This document shows, piece after piece, positions 11,821-23,258 of a stretch of DNA of 64,000 bases. The stretch comes from Allolobophora icterica (lineage: Eukaryota; Annelida; Clitellata; Crassiclitellata; Lumbricidae). Where the stretch lies: NCBI GenBank assembly GCA_963556255.1, contig OY744613.1, positions 47,740,546 to 47,804,545 of the forward strand, read 5' to 3'. The notes below the pieces were generated by a model. The model searched no databases. It was given only the letters and a program-made list of their open reading frames with translations, and was not told the origin of the DNA. Within the stretch, counting starts at the first letter, position 1; each line of letters begins with the position of its first letter. A program made the translations under genes and the position numbers.

Positions 11821-11883
11821 AGGAATGGAAAAACCTCAAAAATTGTATTTCAAGGAAGTCTGAAACCGAAGAGCGAAAGCGCG
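11741..11883. repeat. 143-bp near-perfect palindrome
   Basis: Left arm from 11741 (CGCGCTTTCGCTCTTCGG) and right arm ending at 11883 (GAGCGAAAGCGCG) are about 69 bp each, with one mismatch noticed and a 5-base centre (ACTCC, near 11810). The left arm is the start of the transposase-like gene, so the right arm is an inverted copy of its 5' end. Confidence 0.92.
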
Positions 11884-12308
11884 AATAGCTTAATTAATTA
11901 CTATAATTATGTTGAAGATCGAAAACACGAAGAACAGACATCGTAACGTCTAAAATTTTGGCCAAACCGAGACAGGTCACCGGGTTCCTAATTTCGGTCG
12001 CCTTGCGCCAGTCCTATATGTTCAGTTATCGCGATATAATTTCGGATATGGCATTTATACGCTAATTGGCACGATAATTCGACCTGGCCGTTAAAAGATC
12101 TTTGAGTTAAAAAAATCATGTGCATCATAAAAACACCCTAATATATATATATATATAATATATATATATATATTGCTAAAACTTCATGAATTAATTTGTA
12201 CTTTGTACGATAAACATTGGACAATTTTGTACAAATATTGGGTTATTATTCCGAATTGCTACAAGGCAACCATTGAGTTATTCCTTTTACTCTGAGATAA
12301 TGGAGCTA

Positions 12309-12425
12309 TATTGTATTGTATTGTATTGTATTGTATTGTATTGTATTGTATTGTATTGTATTGTATTCGGATATTTATAGAGCGCTTCTAGCGGGAGGGC
12401 CATTCAGAAGCGCTGTATATAAGTA
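12309..12425 (-). mobile_element. 3' end of CR1/L2-like LINE with (TATTG)n tail
   Basis: (TATTG)n at 12311-12367 is followed by GGATATTTATAGAGCGCTTCTAGCGGGAGGGCCATTCAGAAGCGCT, the same joint found at 13040-13112. This is the minus-strand 3' terminus of the LINE at 13040-14480. A short (TA)n run lies upstream at 12139-12171. Confidence 0.75.
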
Positions 12426-12662
12426 TTTGCATTGCATAACTTCAAATGGAATGAATTTCATTGCGCTTGGTTGCATTAGACTGATCCGAACTGGAAAGAA
12501 TCGGATCGGATCACATTGGATTTTATCGAATTTATACCTGATTATATTGTAGTGCATCCGATCTGATCACTGTTTTTTGTTGAAGGTTTAGCCTATCTAT
12601 TAAAGCAACCCCTAAAATGCATTAATCACTGCGTTAATGTTTTTTTCATGATTATTTCACAG

Positions 12663-12926
12663 AATTTCCGCATTACAGCACCATGGATATCACCGCGGAT
12701 GGGGTATCTTGTGAATGTCAAATATGTCATTGCATAGAAGAAAGAGCAGTTAATCTAACTTGCTTCGTGGACGCCTATCCAGCTCCATCTTATCAATGGA
12801 ATTCACGCGATGAAGTTCTGGGCGAAGGAGCCTCATATGTCGCAGTTTACAATGGCATCTACATATGCATAGCGATGAGCTACATAGGCATCACCGCAAC
12901 AAAAAGCATTACGCTAATTGACTGCA
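12663..12926 (+). CDS. Gene A exon: Ig-like domain 2
   Basis: A 264-bp exon (88 codons) between a CACAG acceptor and a GTAAGT donor, phase 1 to phase 1. It has an N-terminal Cys cluster (CECQICHC), the B-strand Cys (VNLTCFVD), the core Trp (YQWN) and an F-strand YICIA with Cys, so this domain keeps the canonical disulfide. It is homologous to the exon at 22948-23244, which has the same Cys cluster (CDNGTWCDC). It joins in frame to the exon at 9190-9483. Confidence 0.82.
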
Positions 12927-13039
12927 GTAAGTATTACGATGTCACGTTCTAATTCATAAAATACTTGTAAGTAGCGATATATTTCTGTAATTCTTTTTAC
13001 AATGTGAAGATGCATTAATTTATTCAGTAAATTTAGCTG

Positions 13040-14480
13040 TATAATGCATTGTATTGTATTGCATTCGGATATTTATGAACCGCTTCTAGCGGGAGGGTCA
13101 TTCAGAAGCGCTCCCAGTGCAAGAGAAAAAAACAAGTTTTAAGAAAGGTAAAAGAAAGAAAACGTTACTTGAGAGAATAGAAGAACGAACGAACGGAGGA
13201 AGCTCATTCCAAAGAGCAGGGGCAATGGAAGCAAAAGACCTAGATTGAGCCAGAGAAGTCCTGAAACTGGGAACAAGGAGGTCCAAATGGTAAGAGGAAC
13301 GAAGAGGACGAAGAGAAGCAGCAGATTGAGGGCGATGAATTAAGTCACATAAATATTTCGGAGAGAAACCAAGTTGAGCCTTTAAGACAAGGATGAGGTC
13401 CTTGAATTCGATGCGGGCAGAAAGAGACCTAGTGGATTTCTTCTACCATTGAGGTGTTGATTTGAGAGAATCGAGGAATACCGGCAATTACTCCAGCAGT
13501 AGGATAGAGAATCGACTGAAGATAACCAAGACGGACGTTGGGAATTGCAGTAGTCAATTGTAGAGCTGACAAATGCATGGACAATCGAAGTAAGTAAGTA
13601 AGTAAGTAAGTATATCCTTTATTAACCCAACTGCTAACCGCACTTTGGTTTACACATGTTAATCATGTCCAGTGTTAAAGTTATATGGCCTAAATTCCGG
13701 TGTAAATCATTCTGGTAATGAAAAATTTGCGAGCTAAACTGTCTGCAAACGGGAGAACGCGGTCGGGGTCGTAGAGCATAACCAGTGTGCTTGAGAGGAG
13801 GTAAAAGAGCATGGAGTACATGTGCGAGACACCCAAGGACAGCCGTGAAAAGCTTATGGTCTGCAGATTGAATCAACTGTTCAAAGCTCGAGTAGTTCAC
13901 AGGAAGATAGCCAGATCTTACCAATCTCCTAAATATTGCTTGCAGTTTCTCGCGCCCCTCCTGCCCCACCAAGCGGGTCAAAATTGGATAGGAGATAGAG
14001 CGACGGACAGCCCTAAGGCGCCTTAGATGAAAGTAGGAAGTGCGGGTGAGTTTGGAAATGTGTTCAGTAAAGGTGAGATAGAACAGATGAAATAGCATAA
14101 ATTGCCAGGGTCACTCCTAGATCGCGAACGCTAGGCGAGAAAGTGAAAAGCGGAAACCTTTGAGAGAGCAGAGCAAAGTCAAGTTTCTGAAGTTGCTGAG
14201 CAGTGCAATGCCAGATAAATTGGGTTTTGGACGAGTTGAGGGAGAGGCGATTGGAAGACATCCAGGTATGGAGATCATGAGAAAGAGCTTCGATGCACTC
14301 AGCAAGAAGAAGTTGAGAGGAAGGAGGCTCATGAACATAAGCCTGGACATAATCAGCAAATAGGTGGCCTGAAGCGCTATAGATGCGGAGGAGAGAGGGG
14401 ACACCGGCAGTGTTTAAAATAAAGAGGGGAGAGCCCAGATAGAGCCCTGCGGAACACCCAGTAATGTCATACACGTTTAC
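13040..14480 (-). mobile_element. Decayed CR1/L2-like LINE
   Basis: The minus strand encodes RT pieces: LGSPLFILN (from the family's LGPLLFILY), SGHLFADYVQAYVHE where the YADD box is degraded, NRLSLNSSKTQFIW, then YFHLRRLRAVRRSISYPIL and the C-terminal LAQSRSFASIAPALWNELPP. The 3' end has the TATTGTATTG tail at 13043. Stops and frameshifts make it inactive. It lies in the intron between gene A exons 2 and 3. A short GTAA run at 13590-13610 interrupts it. Confidence 0.85.
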
Positions 14481-14775
14481 TGAGAAAACAAATTTCTCTA
14501 TAAAAAGTATGTATTAAATTAAGTTGAAAATTTCAAATGGAAAAACTAAATGATGCTTGATACAGATTACACTGTGTCGTTTTTATGTTACATATTATGA
14601 TTGCACTCATTTAGCATAAAAGCCAACTCATCATTTATATACGATATGTGCATGTCAAAATGTACATATAGCGTTACTCCTGCCTGTTACTGCAGCGGAA
14701 TAGGATTGGCGGTGATACGAGTTAACGTCAAACATACCGTACTTCAACTCTTGTAATTCTATGGTTTTCTTTCAG

Positions 14776-14820
14776 AGACTTTGCCTGAAGCTAAAACAAC
14801 GGAAAACTCGGCTTTCGAAA
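14776..14820 (+). CDS. Gene A exon: stalk
   Basis: A 45-bp exon (15 codons) between TTTCTTTCAG and GTAAAT, phase 1 to phase 1, encoding a short Thr/Glu-rich linker (TLPEAKTTENSAFE). It corresponds in position and size to the 48-bp Thr-rich exon of gene B at 47639-47686. Small size makes it less certain than the others, but length, phase and position all agree. Confidence 0.6.
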
Positions 14821-15331
14821 GTAAATTTAGTTATACGCTCTAAAATAACTTACCCAGCATTTCGAATAAATTGTATATTCAAACTGCTAGCTTAGTATCG
14901 TCTCTGATTTTTTCGTGAAAATGTGCTATTGAAACATTCGAATTGTTTTGCAATAGCAATATATCTGTCTAGTTTTGCGTATTTAGGTTTTATAATTAAT
15001 GACAAAGGACTTTGGCAATTGCCAGTAAAAATAAATAATCGTGATTTGGAAGCAATTGGAAAGAACAATTTAATATTGTATTGACATAGGTGTTTGCAGA
15101 GGTTTGAAGTACTTTATAAAAACCCAATACATTCGGTTTGTCTAAAGCTCCAGTTACAAATAAATGCAGAAATACCTTTCGCAACAATAAGCCTGTATGT
15201 TCTGTATGCCCGAGCCGATGATAAATTTCAATTTGTTGGGCCTATAAGTGTTTCAGCTAACTAACAGATTGCGGAATATGAAATATCAGATGTCTAGATG
15301 TGCTCACACTTATAATGTGCTTTTTTGTTAG

Positions 15332-15463
15332 GCTGCACAGAAGTTCCACTTCCAGAACCAATGGCTAATATCGCCACCATAGTCCTAGGTGTCATACTGG
15401 CTGTATCATTGATGGGACATCTATCAACAGTCTTGTACTTGATGCTTCGGAAATACAACGCCA
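15332..15463 (+). CDS. Gene A exon: transmembrane segment
   Basis: A 132-bp exon (44 codons) after TTTTTTGTTAG and before GTAAAC, phase 1 at both ends. It encodes a Cys, a short acidic/proline stretch, then the hydrophobic helix IATIVLGVILAVSLMGHLST continuing VLYLML, and a basic stop-transfer RKYN. This makes gene A a type I membrane protein with the Ig domains outside and the next exon inside the cell. Without splicing the frame would stop at 15499-15501. Confidence 0.8.
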
Positions 15464-15723
15464 GTAAACAATGCAATATAAAATATGATAGCGATATATA
15501 ATCACAATCTACTCTAGCTACTATAGTACATGAACTCATATGCTTAAATACTAAATGGTATTTATACATCTTCGATTCGTCTCGTAGCAGTGATTACAGC
15601 TGTTAACAGGTGAATTTTGTATCCTAGACAAAATGTTTTACCATACAGACTGAGTTCTAATATTGTCAGAGTTTGTGCTTTATGAAAACGAAATTATATA
15701 TAATTATGTACGTGCAATTTCAG

Positions 15724-15911
15724 GAGCAAAGTTGAATTCTTCAGCCAAAGCAACAATCACTGACGATGAGACCTCGCACAGAGATATGACTAATTTGGAA
15801 ACTAAAAATTCCTCAACAGCTACGTATGAAGAACTTAGTCCGGTGACGCACTGCGTGGAGTCATCTACTTATACAAATCTAGCTGTAGATGCACATGATG
15901 TGCAAAGATAA
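15724..15911 (+). CDS. Gene A exon: cytoplasmic tail with ITAM-like motif, stop
   Basis: After the ATTTCAG acceptor the phase-1 frame encodes 61 residues and a TAA at 15909-15911. The tail is Ser/Thr-rich and carries YEEL and, 11 residues after that Leu, YTNL. Paired YxxL/I units with 6-12 residues between them define an immunoreceptor tyrosine-based activation motif, which binds tandem SH2 kinases when phosphorylated. That function is known for vertebrate receptors and is inferred here. Single YxxL motifs could also recruit adaptors or act in endocytosis. Confidence 0.75.
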
Positions 15912-16939
15912 ATAGACTAATGGAATCGTTGCAGCCAAAGTGACCTAAAATAGCGACAATTTCTTTTCAAAATTCTTTTTTTGTTTTAATTACATTATTA
16001 TTGTCTACTGCCAAAACATGCTTGCACAACTGCTTTGCTTATTATTGGTCCATTCAGTGGAAGCAGAAGCTGATCAATTATCATTTTACTGATGGTACTG
16101 AGTATTTTGCGTAAGACATTATCTGCATGTGATTGGAGAGAATAGCGTAGGGGACAAGACAGTCTCTCGGTTTCCGATTTCTCAGATTTCTATTGGTTTG
16201 TCTTTGAAGTGACTAGTAATTGATGGTTTTCCTATGAAGCCATTTTGGGTTGGTCCCATCCTCGTCGATTATATTGGCGGTAATTAAAGCAAAGACGGCT
16301 ACGTACCTTGACATTAAACAATTTAATAATAATTGCTTTAGTGCATAACGTCTACAAACCAGTATCAAGTTGCATTCAAATGCAAGTTGACCGTTTGTCT
16401 GAACTCAGTTGAAAGCACGTTTTATGAGATATGTAGTTGACAACACATGAATTGTATGAAATTGCTGTTTATGAAAATGTAACTAGTAAAAAAAAACTTT
16501 ACAGATGTATTGACTCTAACCACTTATTAAATGTAATTGGTTTCACGTAGCAAAACTGCCTGAAATTTGCAAACTGAATAATCGTAATCAATCAGATTAA
16601 ATGTTGTTTGGATTCATAAGTTTTATTCAAGAACTTTTTGAGATTAAGATAACTATGCTTGATATTTTGTTCATAAATTATATACTCTATTCTAAAGTGT
16701 ACAGCATTGATAAAGCATGATCAGGTGTTCATATTAAAGGTTTTATGAAAACAATTAAATCTGTTGAAAACGCTATTTGAAGTGATTAGTTGTTGATTGC
16801 TTGCTTACGAAGCCAGTGGGGTTTTGTCCACGTATGTACCCCACGCGTAGGCATAACTATAATGATTTGAACTTCAACTTAAAATGCAAGTAAGCACAGG
16901 CTAGTGTTTAAAACTCGATATAATTGACATCAGACTGTC
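15912..16939. other. 3' flank of gene A
   Basis: AT-rich sequence that should contain the 3' UTR of gene A. I see no gene, and no clear poly(A) signal that I would defend. Confidence 0.5.
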
Positions 16940-18300
16940 TCAATTACCGTATAATCTCGTACCTCTCCTTTGAAGTTCCATGTGGAGTTGTCAGCCAACT
17001 CTTAGGTTGACATCGTTCGTTTCTGAGTGGACGATCTATGATGGTGGTATTTGGTTCAGACACAACGGTGTAGACTCCAGTTCCATTTCGAGTCCCACAG
17101 AGCTCTGTTGTTGGACCGCTTTTAAGCACCCGCTGCACAGCCGATCTGCTCTCGATGCACAATAATAGACTGATTCCATTCGGTTATGCAGTTCATGTCA
17201 TCCTTGTCTAAACCGCATGCAGTGGTGTCTGAAATGCAATCGTCGATGTACTCAACTCATCTGAGTTTGAATCTCACTAAGACGCGAGTCTTCTGGTGGA
17301 GCAACACTATAGGTAGACTCGGAGACGATATCGGCGACATTCCCAGATTGAAAACGAGAGCATGTTATCCGGGACCTTGATGTGCTCCTTTATTGACATA
17401 TGTGACCTCGGCCGAGAGAAGGGACCACTTGTCGCTTTCTAGATTAGCCGGAAAACGCGTTTTTACGCTAAACGATTATATTGATTTTTGGGTCTAATTA
17501 GTCAATCTGTAGCTCGGACTCACTGTACAACAACGAATCTTACGCTACTCGATGCGTTAAGGCTAAATCCAGGCATTAATGCATTGGGTATTGACACATT
17601 AAATTTTTTCTGCGATTTCCCGCCAAATGATATTTTATATTTTTGTGACAAAAGTGCATAAATTATGGGCCAAACGCTCTGAAATTTTTTCCTCATTTTA
17701 CCTAAGGTGTAAGCATGTGGAAACTGCTAATAAGTCCATTTGCGACAAGTGGTCCCTTCTCTCGGCCGAGGTCACATATTTAATAGTGGATAAGATTATA
17801 TCCCATCCCTCGGCAGGTTTTCCTTTTATTAATTGCGCCGGATCAGGGTGATTCGTTGGAATTAATCGCTTGATGTAGCTGTGACATTTGGTCGATTTCT
17901 TTACAAATATTCGCTTGGACTATTGGAACGCTGCCCTTGGAGACATTCCAAAGTGACGAATTTACCAGCTTCTGATCATCCCTAATATGCGAGAGTCACT
18001 ACAGTCTCCCAGTTTAGGACAGAATTTAATATAAGATCATCGTAATCGGAAGGTCATCTATAAATGGTTTGGTTCCAGAATATCTCAGGGAGTTCTATAT
18101 GTCTGTTTCGATCAAGCCGGGTTGATGAAAACTGCTTCTGCAGCACGTTCTATTACCACGCTCCCTTACAGGGATTCGGCATGTCGTTCTTTTTCTTGCA
18201 TACCACAGAACAAGCCTTCCATTCAAATATAGAACTTTCAAGTAATTCAGGGTAAATTTTCAGCTTATCTTAGGACGCACCTCTTTAGATTTTTAAATAG
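16940..18300 (+). mobile_element. Heavily decayed non-LTR LINE, split by a MITE
   Basis: Scattered matches to LINE RT on the plus strand: the DLLSMHNNRLIPFGYA stretch near 17140-17190, which in functional relatives runs into YADD, then HLSLNLTKTRVFWW (17250-17300), and after the MITE the C-terminal LPYRDSACRSFF and YLRTHLFRFLN at 18150-18297. Many stops and frame changes. Probably a CR1/Rex1-like family. Confidence 0.6.
17398..17779. mobile_element. MITE with 38-bp terminal inverted repeats
   Basis: 17398-17435 (ATATGTGACCTCGGCCGAGAG...) is the reverse complement of 17742-17779 with no mismatch over 38 bases. The 306-bp interior has no coding capacity. It interrupts a decayed LINE. Target duplication is unclear. 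Confidence 0.88.
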
Positions 18301-18465
18301 CCGTGCCTTAGCGCCTTGGTGAGGTTCTCAAAAAGCGCGTTATACAATTGTTATGATATGTGCATGATAATCTCGTGTGATTCCAGAACACATTGGGTTG
18401 TTGACAAGTTTGGTGTCCCTCAGAGATCTTTAGGCCTACTTGACCCGCTTCTGTACCTACTTTGC

Positions 18466-19516
18466 GGCACCCCGTCGTTATCGTGCGCACCGTCAATTGC
18501 GCGTAAGACAAATGCGCGCCGACAATAGCGCGCATACATCGAGACGGTTCCACGACAAATGGTCACAACAAATAGTTAACCACCTTTCACGATCTTTCAG
18601 CTTCTAGTCTGAGCTGTACTTTATTCTATCATCGAGCTTCTACTGTGAATTTTACTAAGACATGTTTTCATCGTTCAAGCAGTATAAATAACACGAAAAC
18701 ATTTCCGCTAAAATCCGGGTTTACGAACGTAGCTCAAATTAGAAGTTTGATGGCCGATGAAACTAGCTCAAATTAGAAGCTGGATGAACGATGAAAATAG
18801 AGCTCAAACTAGAAGTTGGATGGGCGATGTAACTATAGCTCAGCTAGAAGCTGGATGCGCGATTAAATAGAGCTCAAACTAGAGGTAAATGGCCGATAAA
18901 AATATAGCTGAAGCTAGAGCTGGATGAGCGATGATAATAGAGCTGAAACTAGAAGTTGGATGGCAGACAAAAATATAGCTAGATGTTGGACAGCCGATGG
19001 CAAAATATAGCTCAAACTAGAATCTGGATGAGCGATAAAAATAGAGCTCATACTAGTAGCTGGATTATCGTTGAATATATATAAATGAAACTAGAATCCG
19101 GATTCTCGATGAAAACATAGCTCAACTAGAGCTGGAAGATCGTGAACCATTTGTCCATGAACCATTTGTCGTGACACCCATCGAGCGTAGAGACATAAAA
19201 ATCTGAAATAACTGTTTTGGTAATTAACAAGGCAATAGCGCGCAAAAGGGAAAACAAATTTTGTAATAATAATTAGTATTCACTGACAAATCGTATGCTA
19301 AGTTGCCGGCTTCTGGCGAAGACGGCATTATTAGTAAATGTGAATTATTACACATATTTAATCAATCGAGGTGGGATATGCTTTGAAGTTTATCATTCAA
19401 GGGAACAATAATTATAGTCTATGCTGCGCGCTTTCGACGGCGCGCATTTGACGGGCATTTTTGTTGCGCGCAATTGACGACGCGCTTTTGTTATGTGCGC
19501 CAACGACGGGACACCC
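18466..19516. mobile_element. Foldback / MULE-like non-autonomous DNA transposon
   Basis: Ends are imperfect inverted repeats: left GGCACCCCGTCGTTATCGTGC, right complement GGTGTCCCGTCGTTGGCGC. Inverted similarity (GCGCGC-rich blocks, then CACGACAAATGG, then TTTCACGATC) extends inward about 190 bp. Flanks CTACTTTGC (18457-18465) and CTACTTTAC (19517-19525) look like a 9-bp target duplication with one change, the size typical of Mutator-like elements. It sits inside a LINE RT frame. No transposase is present. Confidence 0.75.
18726..19140 (+). repeat. Minisatellite inside the foldback element
   Basis: About ten imperfect copies of a unit near AGCTCAAACTAGAAGCTGG + ATGAGCGATGAAAATAG (36-46 bp, with length variants). 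Confidence 0.88.
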
Positions 19517-19639
19517 CTACTTTACACAACCGATACTTCCTCTCTCTTTGTTAAACATTTAGCCACTGGCCACCTATACGCTGATAATGCCCAGGCCTGC
19601 GTGCATGAGCTCCCGTCTGCACATACCCAAATCCCAACA

Positions 19640-20215
<576 letters not shown>

Positions 20216-21093
20216 ATTTAAGCATGGCTGTAAGAAACCGGCTTACTTTACACCCGTCAAAGACCCAACTGATTTGGGTTGGCACCCGCCAGCAGCTTTC
20301 CTTCTTTTACCTTCTCAGCATCTGTCTGTAATCTGGGTGTCACGCTTGCCGGCTCAATTTCTTTCTAAGACCACACCACTAATCTCATCCGATCTTGCTT
20401 CTACCATCTCCGACGTCTGAAGGCTATCCGAAGATCTATCGCTTTTCCGGTCTTTACCTCCTTTCTCCAGGCCTTCATTTGTTCCCGCATAGATTACTGT
20501 AAATCCCTCAATGCTGGCCTCTCTAAAGTTCGACTCTCCCCTCTGCAATCGGTTCTTAACGCAGCTGCTATAGACCAATTGCCCGTCTCCCGCGCTTCTC
20601 CCATATTTCCACATTCATCAGTCCCGTGCCTTTGTCAGTATTGGCCCCTCAATATGGTATCAGCTTATCCCTTCGGTCCGGCCTGCACTGTTATTTGGTG
20701 TTCTTTCCGCTGTCTTCAAATTTGCCTCAATTCCTGGGCACTTTCGCATCGGGAGCGCCATTGATTGGTGGGCATTGGGTAGAAGCGCTTTACAAACCAT
20801 GAGATATAATACAATACAATACAATACAATACAATGCATACATAAATAGTATTAAATTGGAAAAGTATTATGTGATGCTGAATCCGCAGGCACTCATAGG
20901 CCTTCACACTTTTACGGTCTGAAAGAGATATCTACCGTTGACTTTACATGTTTCAGCATTAGTAAAGTTTTACATTAATACGTTATTCTGAAAATACAAA
21001 ATCAGGAACCCGTAGACTTTCAATGTGCTAACATTAATTTCAAATTTTGTGCTTTCTGGTGATTTACTGACAAAGTGTTTATTTGCTTTGCAG

Positions 21094-21387
21094 ATGTTCC
21101 TTCTAAACCTTCTTTAACAAGTAGGTCTGAAGTTATAACAAATAATGGTGTGGCCTGTGGTATCAGTGTCCTAACCTGTTCTTCTGCTGGTAATCCTGCA
21201 CTAACCTATAAATGGTATGATTCGGCGGAGAACGTCATCTTAAGTACTAGTAACACTCTCACTCTGGCTGAAGTAAATAGGAGTTACAAGTGCGAAGCAT
21301 TCAACACAATTCGAAATGTGCCATACTACGTATCAACAACTGCCATCGTTTCAAAAGACAACTGCACTTCAACTGTAGACTGTTGCG
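21094..21387 (+). CDS. Gene B exon: Ig-like domain 1
   Basis: A 294-bp exon (98 codons) between TTTGCAG and GTGAGT, phase 1 to phase 1. It keeps the full Ig signature: B-strand Cys in SVLTCSSAG, core Trp in YKWYD and F-strand SYKCEAFN. It ends in a Cys-rich stretch (CTSTVDCC). It is homologous to gene A exon 9190-9483 and has the same length, so A and B are paralogues. There are N-glycosylation sequons (NRS, NCT). The signal peptide exon is not visible; it may lie in the repeat-filled region upstream. Confidence 0.82.
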
Positions 21388-21965
21388 GTGAGTTCATTTT
21401 GAAATTGGAGGTATGTGCAAATATTTGCTCGCGACATTGTAACTGTAAACAAGTTTCATTGGATAGCCGAATTATATTTTATCAACTTCTAGGGTATTTA
21501 GGCATAAAAGGAATAAAAGGTTAAACAAAACGAGTCTTAGTGAATGTGCATCGTTTCTTTACTGTCTGCAGCGTAAACTTCCAGGTTAACTGAGCACCCG
21601 GACTGTGATCTTTTCTTCACATTCCTACAGCCCAATTATTTTATTGTCTAAATTAAAAAAATTACTGTAAAAGATCAACCTTGAGGTTGATTAATTTTGC
21701 TTGTATGAACATTTAGAAGTAATATTGCTCATAGCAGCTTAATACAGACCAACGGACAAGTTTATGAGACTATAGGGCGATCATGTACAATCGGGGTGCG
21801 TGAATTTTAAAATCCAGCTTCCACTCGCAGGTATAGTTTCTTTAGTCGCGCAAATACATGGCTAGGCCTATACTGACCCTAAGCCTAGGCCCAAACCGAC
21901 CCTCACGACGCCTACCCTGACCCTAACCGACACTCACGATGCAAAGACACCCACCCCGATAGTAA
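21388..21965. other. Intron of gene B
   Basis: No gene. Contains one minisatellite unit at about 21808-21850 and telomere-like scraps (CTGACCCTAAGCCTAGGCCC, then GACCCTAACCGAC) at 21870-21935. Confidence 0.5.
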
Positions 21966-22205
21966 ATAGACGTGGTGGCTCAGTGGACTGTGGTAAGTTC
22001 GGCGCCTTGTGACCGGAGGGTTGCAGGTTCGAATCCCACTCTAGCCGCTGCGTACGGACCTTGGGCAAGTCCTTCACTCGCAATTGCTCGTGGCGCTTCG
22101 GCGTGAAAATTCCGACACAGTATCAAAAGCTGTAGTCGGGAGCGCCTCTGAGTAGTAGTAGACTTCGAGAGGCGCTATAGAAATATCCGGAATATATAAA
22201 AATAA
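21966..22205 (+). repeat. tRNA-derived SINE
   Basis: The head has an A box (GTGGTGGCTCAGTGGACTG, 21971-21989) and a B box (GGTTCGAATCC, about 22027-22037) at normal RNA polymerase III spacing. The body has CTTGGGCAAGTCCTTCAC, which resembles the core/tail of MIR/L2-related SINEs, and ends GCGCTATAGAAATATCCGG with an A-rich tail. It lies in the intron between the two Ig exons of gene B. Confidence 0.88.
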
Positions 22206-22947
22206 CCCCGATTGTGCATGTTCGCCTCCTAGTCCATATAAGTGACGCTAACAATTAAAGGTGCAGGAGACGGCTTGTAGCTGCTTGGCGCTGTGCCTGA
22301 CTTGCTTTTTGGGCAACTGACCTCGCGAATCCTGACATTAACAAGCCTTGAGTTAAGAACTAGGCGACTAAAGAGTCTTATTTTTACACCTGAATGAGAC
22401 TAGGCTAACAAGTCTTTAGTTTATACCTTTACAACATTAAGAAGCTGACACTAGGGCAACAGGGCTATTAAGCCTTTACCTTGTATAATGATCCAATACT
22501 ATGAAAATAGACAGACAGATTGTACAATTATTGGAATTTTCAACTGCTGCTCTGGTATTCAAAGCAATACATAATTATTGTAATTTCATCACTTTAACTG
22601 TGCGTTGTGCTAAGTTAATTGTGTCGTTTTGTTCTCTAAAAAATCATCTTTAAAAATTACATATCCAACACAGAATTTTGGTCTATATTTGCGGATCGAT
22701 CTTCTGGATAACGGTTTCGTTTTTTTTATCGGCTGTACCTTATGCGTTGGACGCTATCAACCCTATTGAAACTGTTAATTAAGAGCATCAAACTATTTTG
22801 CAGTGGATTTTCTACTGGCACAGTATTAGCAGATAAAACGTTCATGGTATCTACGACACTGTTACATTTGTAGTGGAATTTATCTAAGTTCTTTTAACCT
22901 AATCACAACCGAACAATCAATAAATATATTATATTTATTTTATGCAG
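22206..22947. other. Intron of gene B
   Basis: No gene or recognisable repeat seen. Confidence 0.5.
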
Positions 22948-23244
22948 TGTATCCTCGCGATGAGACGACGTCAGTTAAGGTAGAAGGCTGCGATAACGGA
23001 ACATGGTGTGACTGTAGAAATAGAAGCAGTGGGGTAAAGTTGATTTGCAATGCAAAGACCTATCCAAATGCATCGTTCATGTGGAATGGACCCAACGGAG
23101 AAGTCAGCAACTCTCAAGTGTACGATAAAAATATAACGAACGGCATGTATCGGTGCACCGCGTATTTTGACAGAACGCTGTCAAACTACACTGGAAATGT
23201 TATTTTCCCAAATGGAACACGCGAGACAACTATGAACAGATGTT
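22948..23244 (+). CDS. Gene B exon: Ig-like domain 2
   Basis: A 297-bp exon (99 codons) between TTATGCAG and GTAAGT, phase 1 to phase 1. Cys cluster CDNGTWCDC, B-strand VKLICNAK, core Trp in SFMWNG and F-strand MYRCTAY give a complete Ig signature. There are several N-glycosylation sequons (NRS, NAS, NIT, NYT, NGT). It is homologous to gene A exon 12663-12926. The next exon that fits in phase is the Thr-rich stalk at 47639, beyond the Polinton. Confidence 0.82.
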
Positions 23245-23258
23245 GTAAGTATAATGAC

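Noticed and set aside
16980..17380. Short frames as exons between genes A and B
   Set aside because: Residues match decayed LINE RT better, and no in-phase splice sites flank them.
21870..21935. CCCTAA-like repeats as an interstitial telomere
   Set aside because: The units (GACCCTAAGCCTAGG, GACCCTAACCGAC) are too irregular and short.
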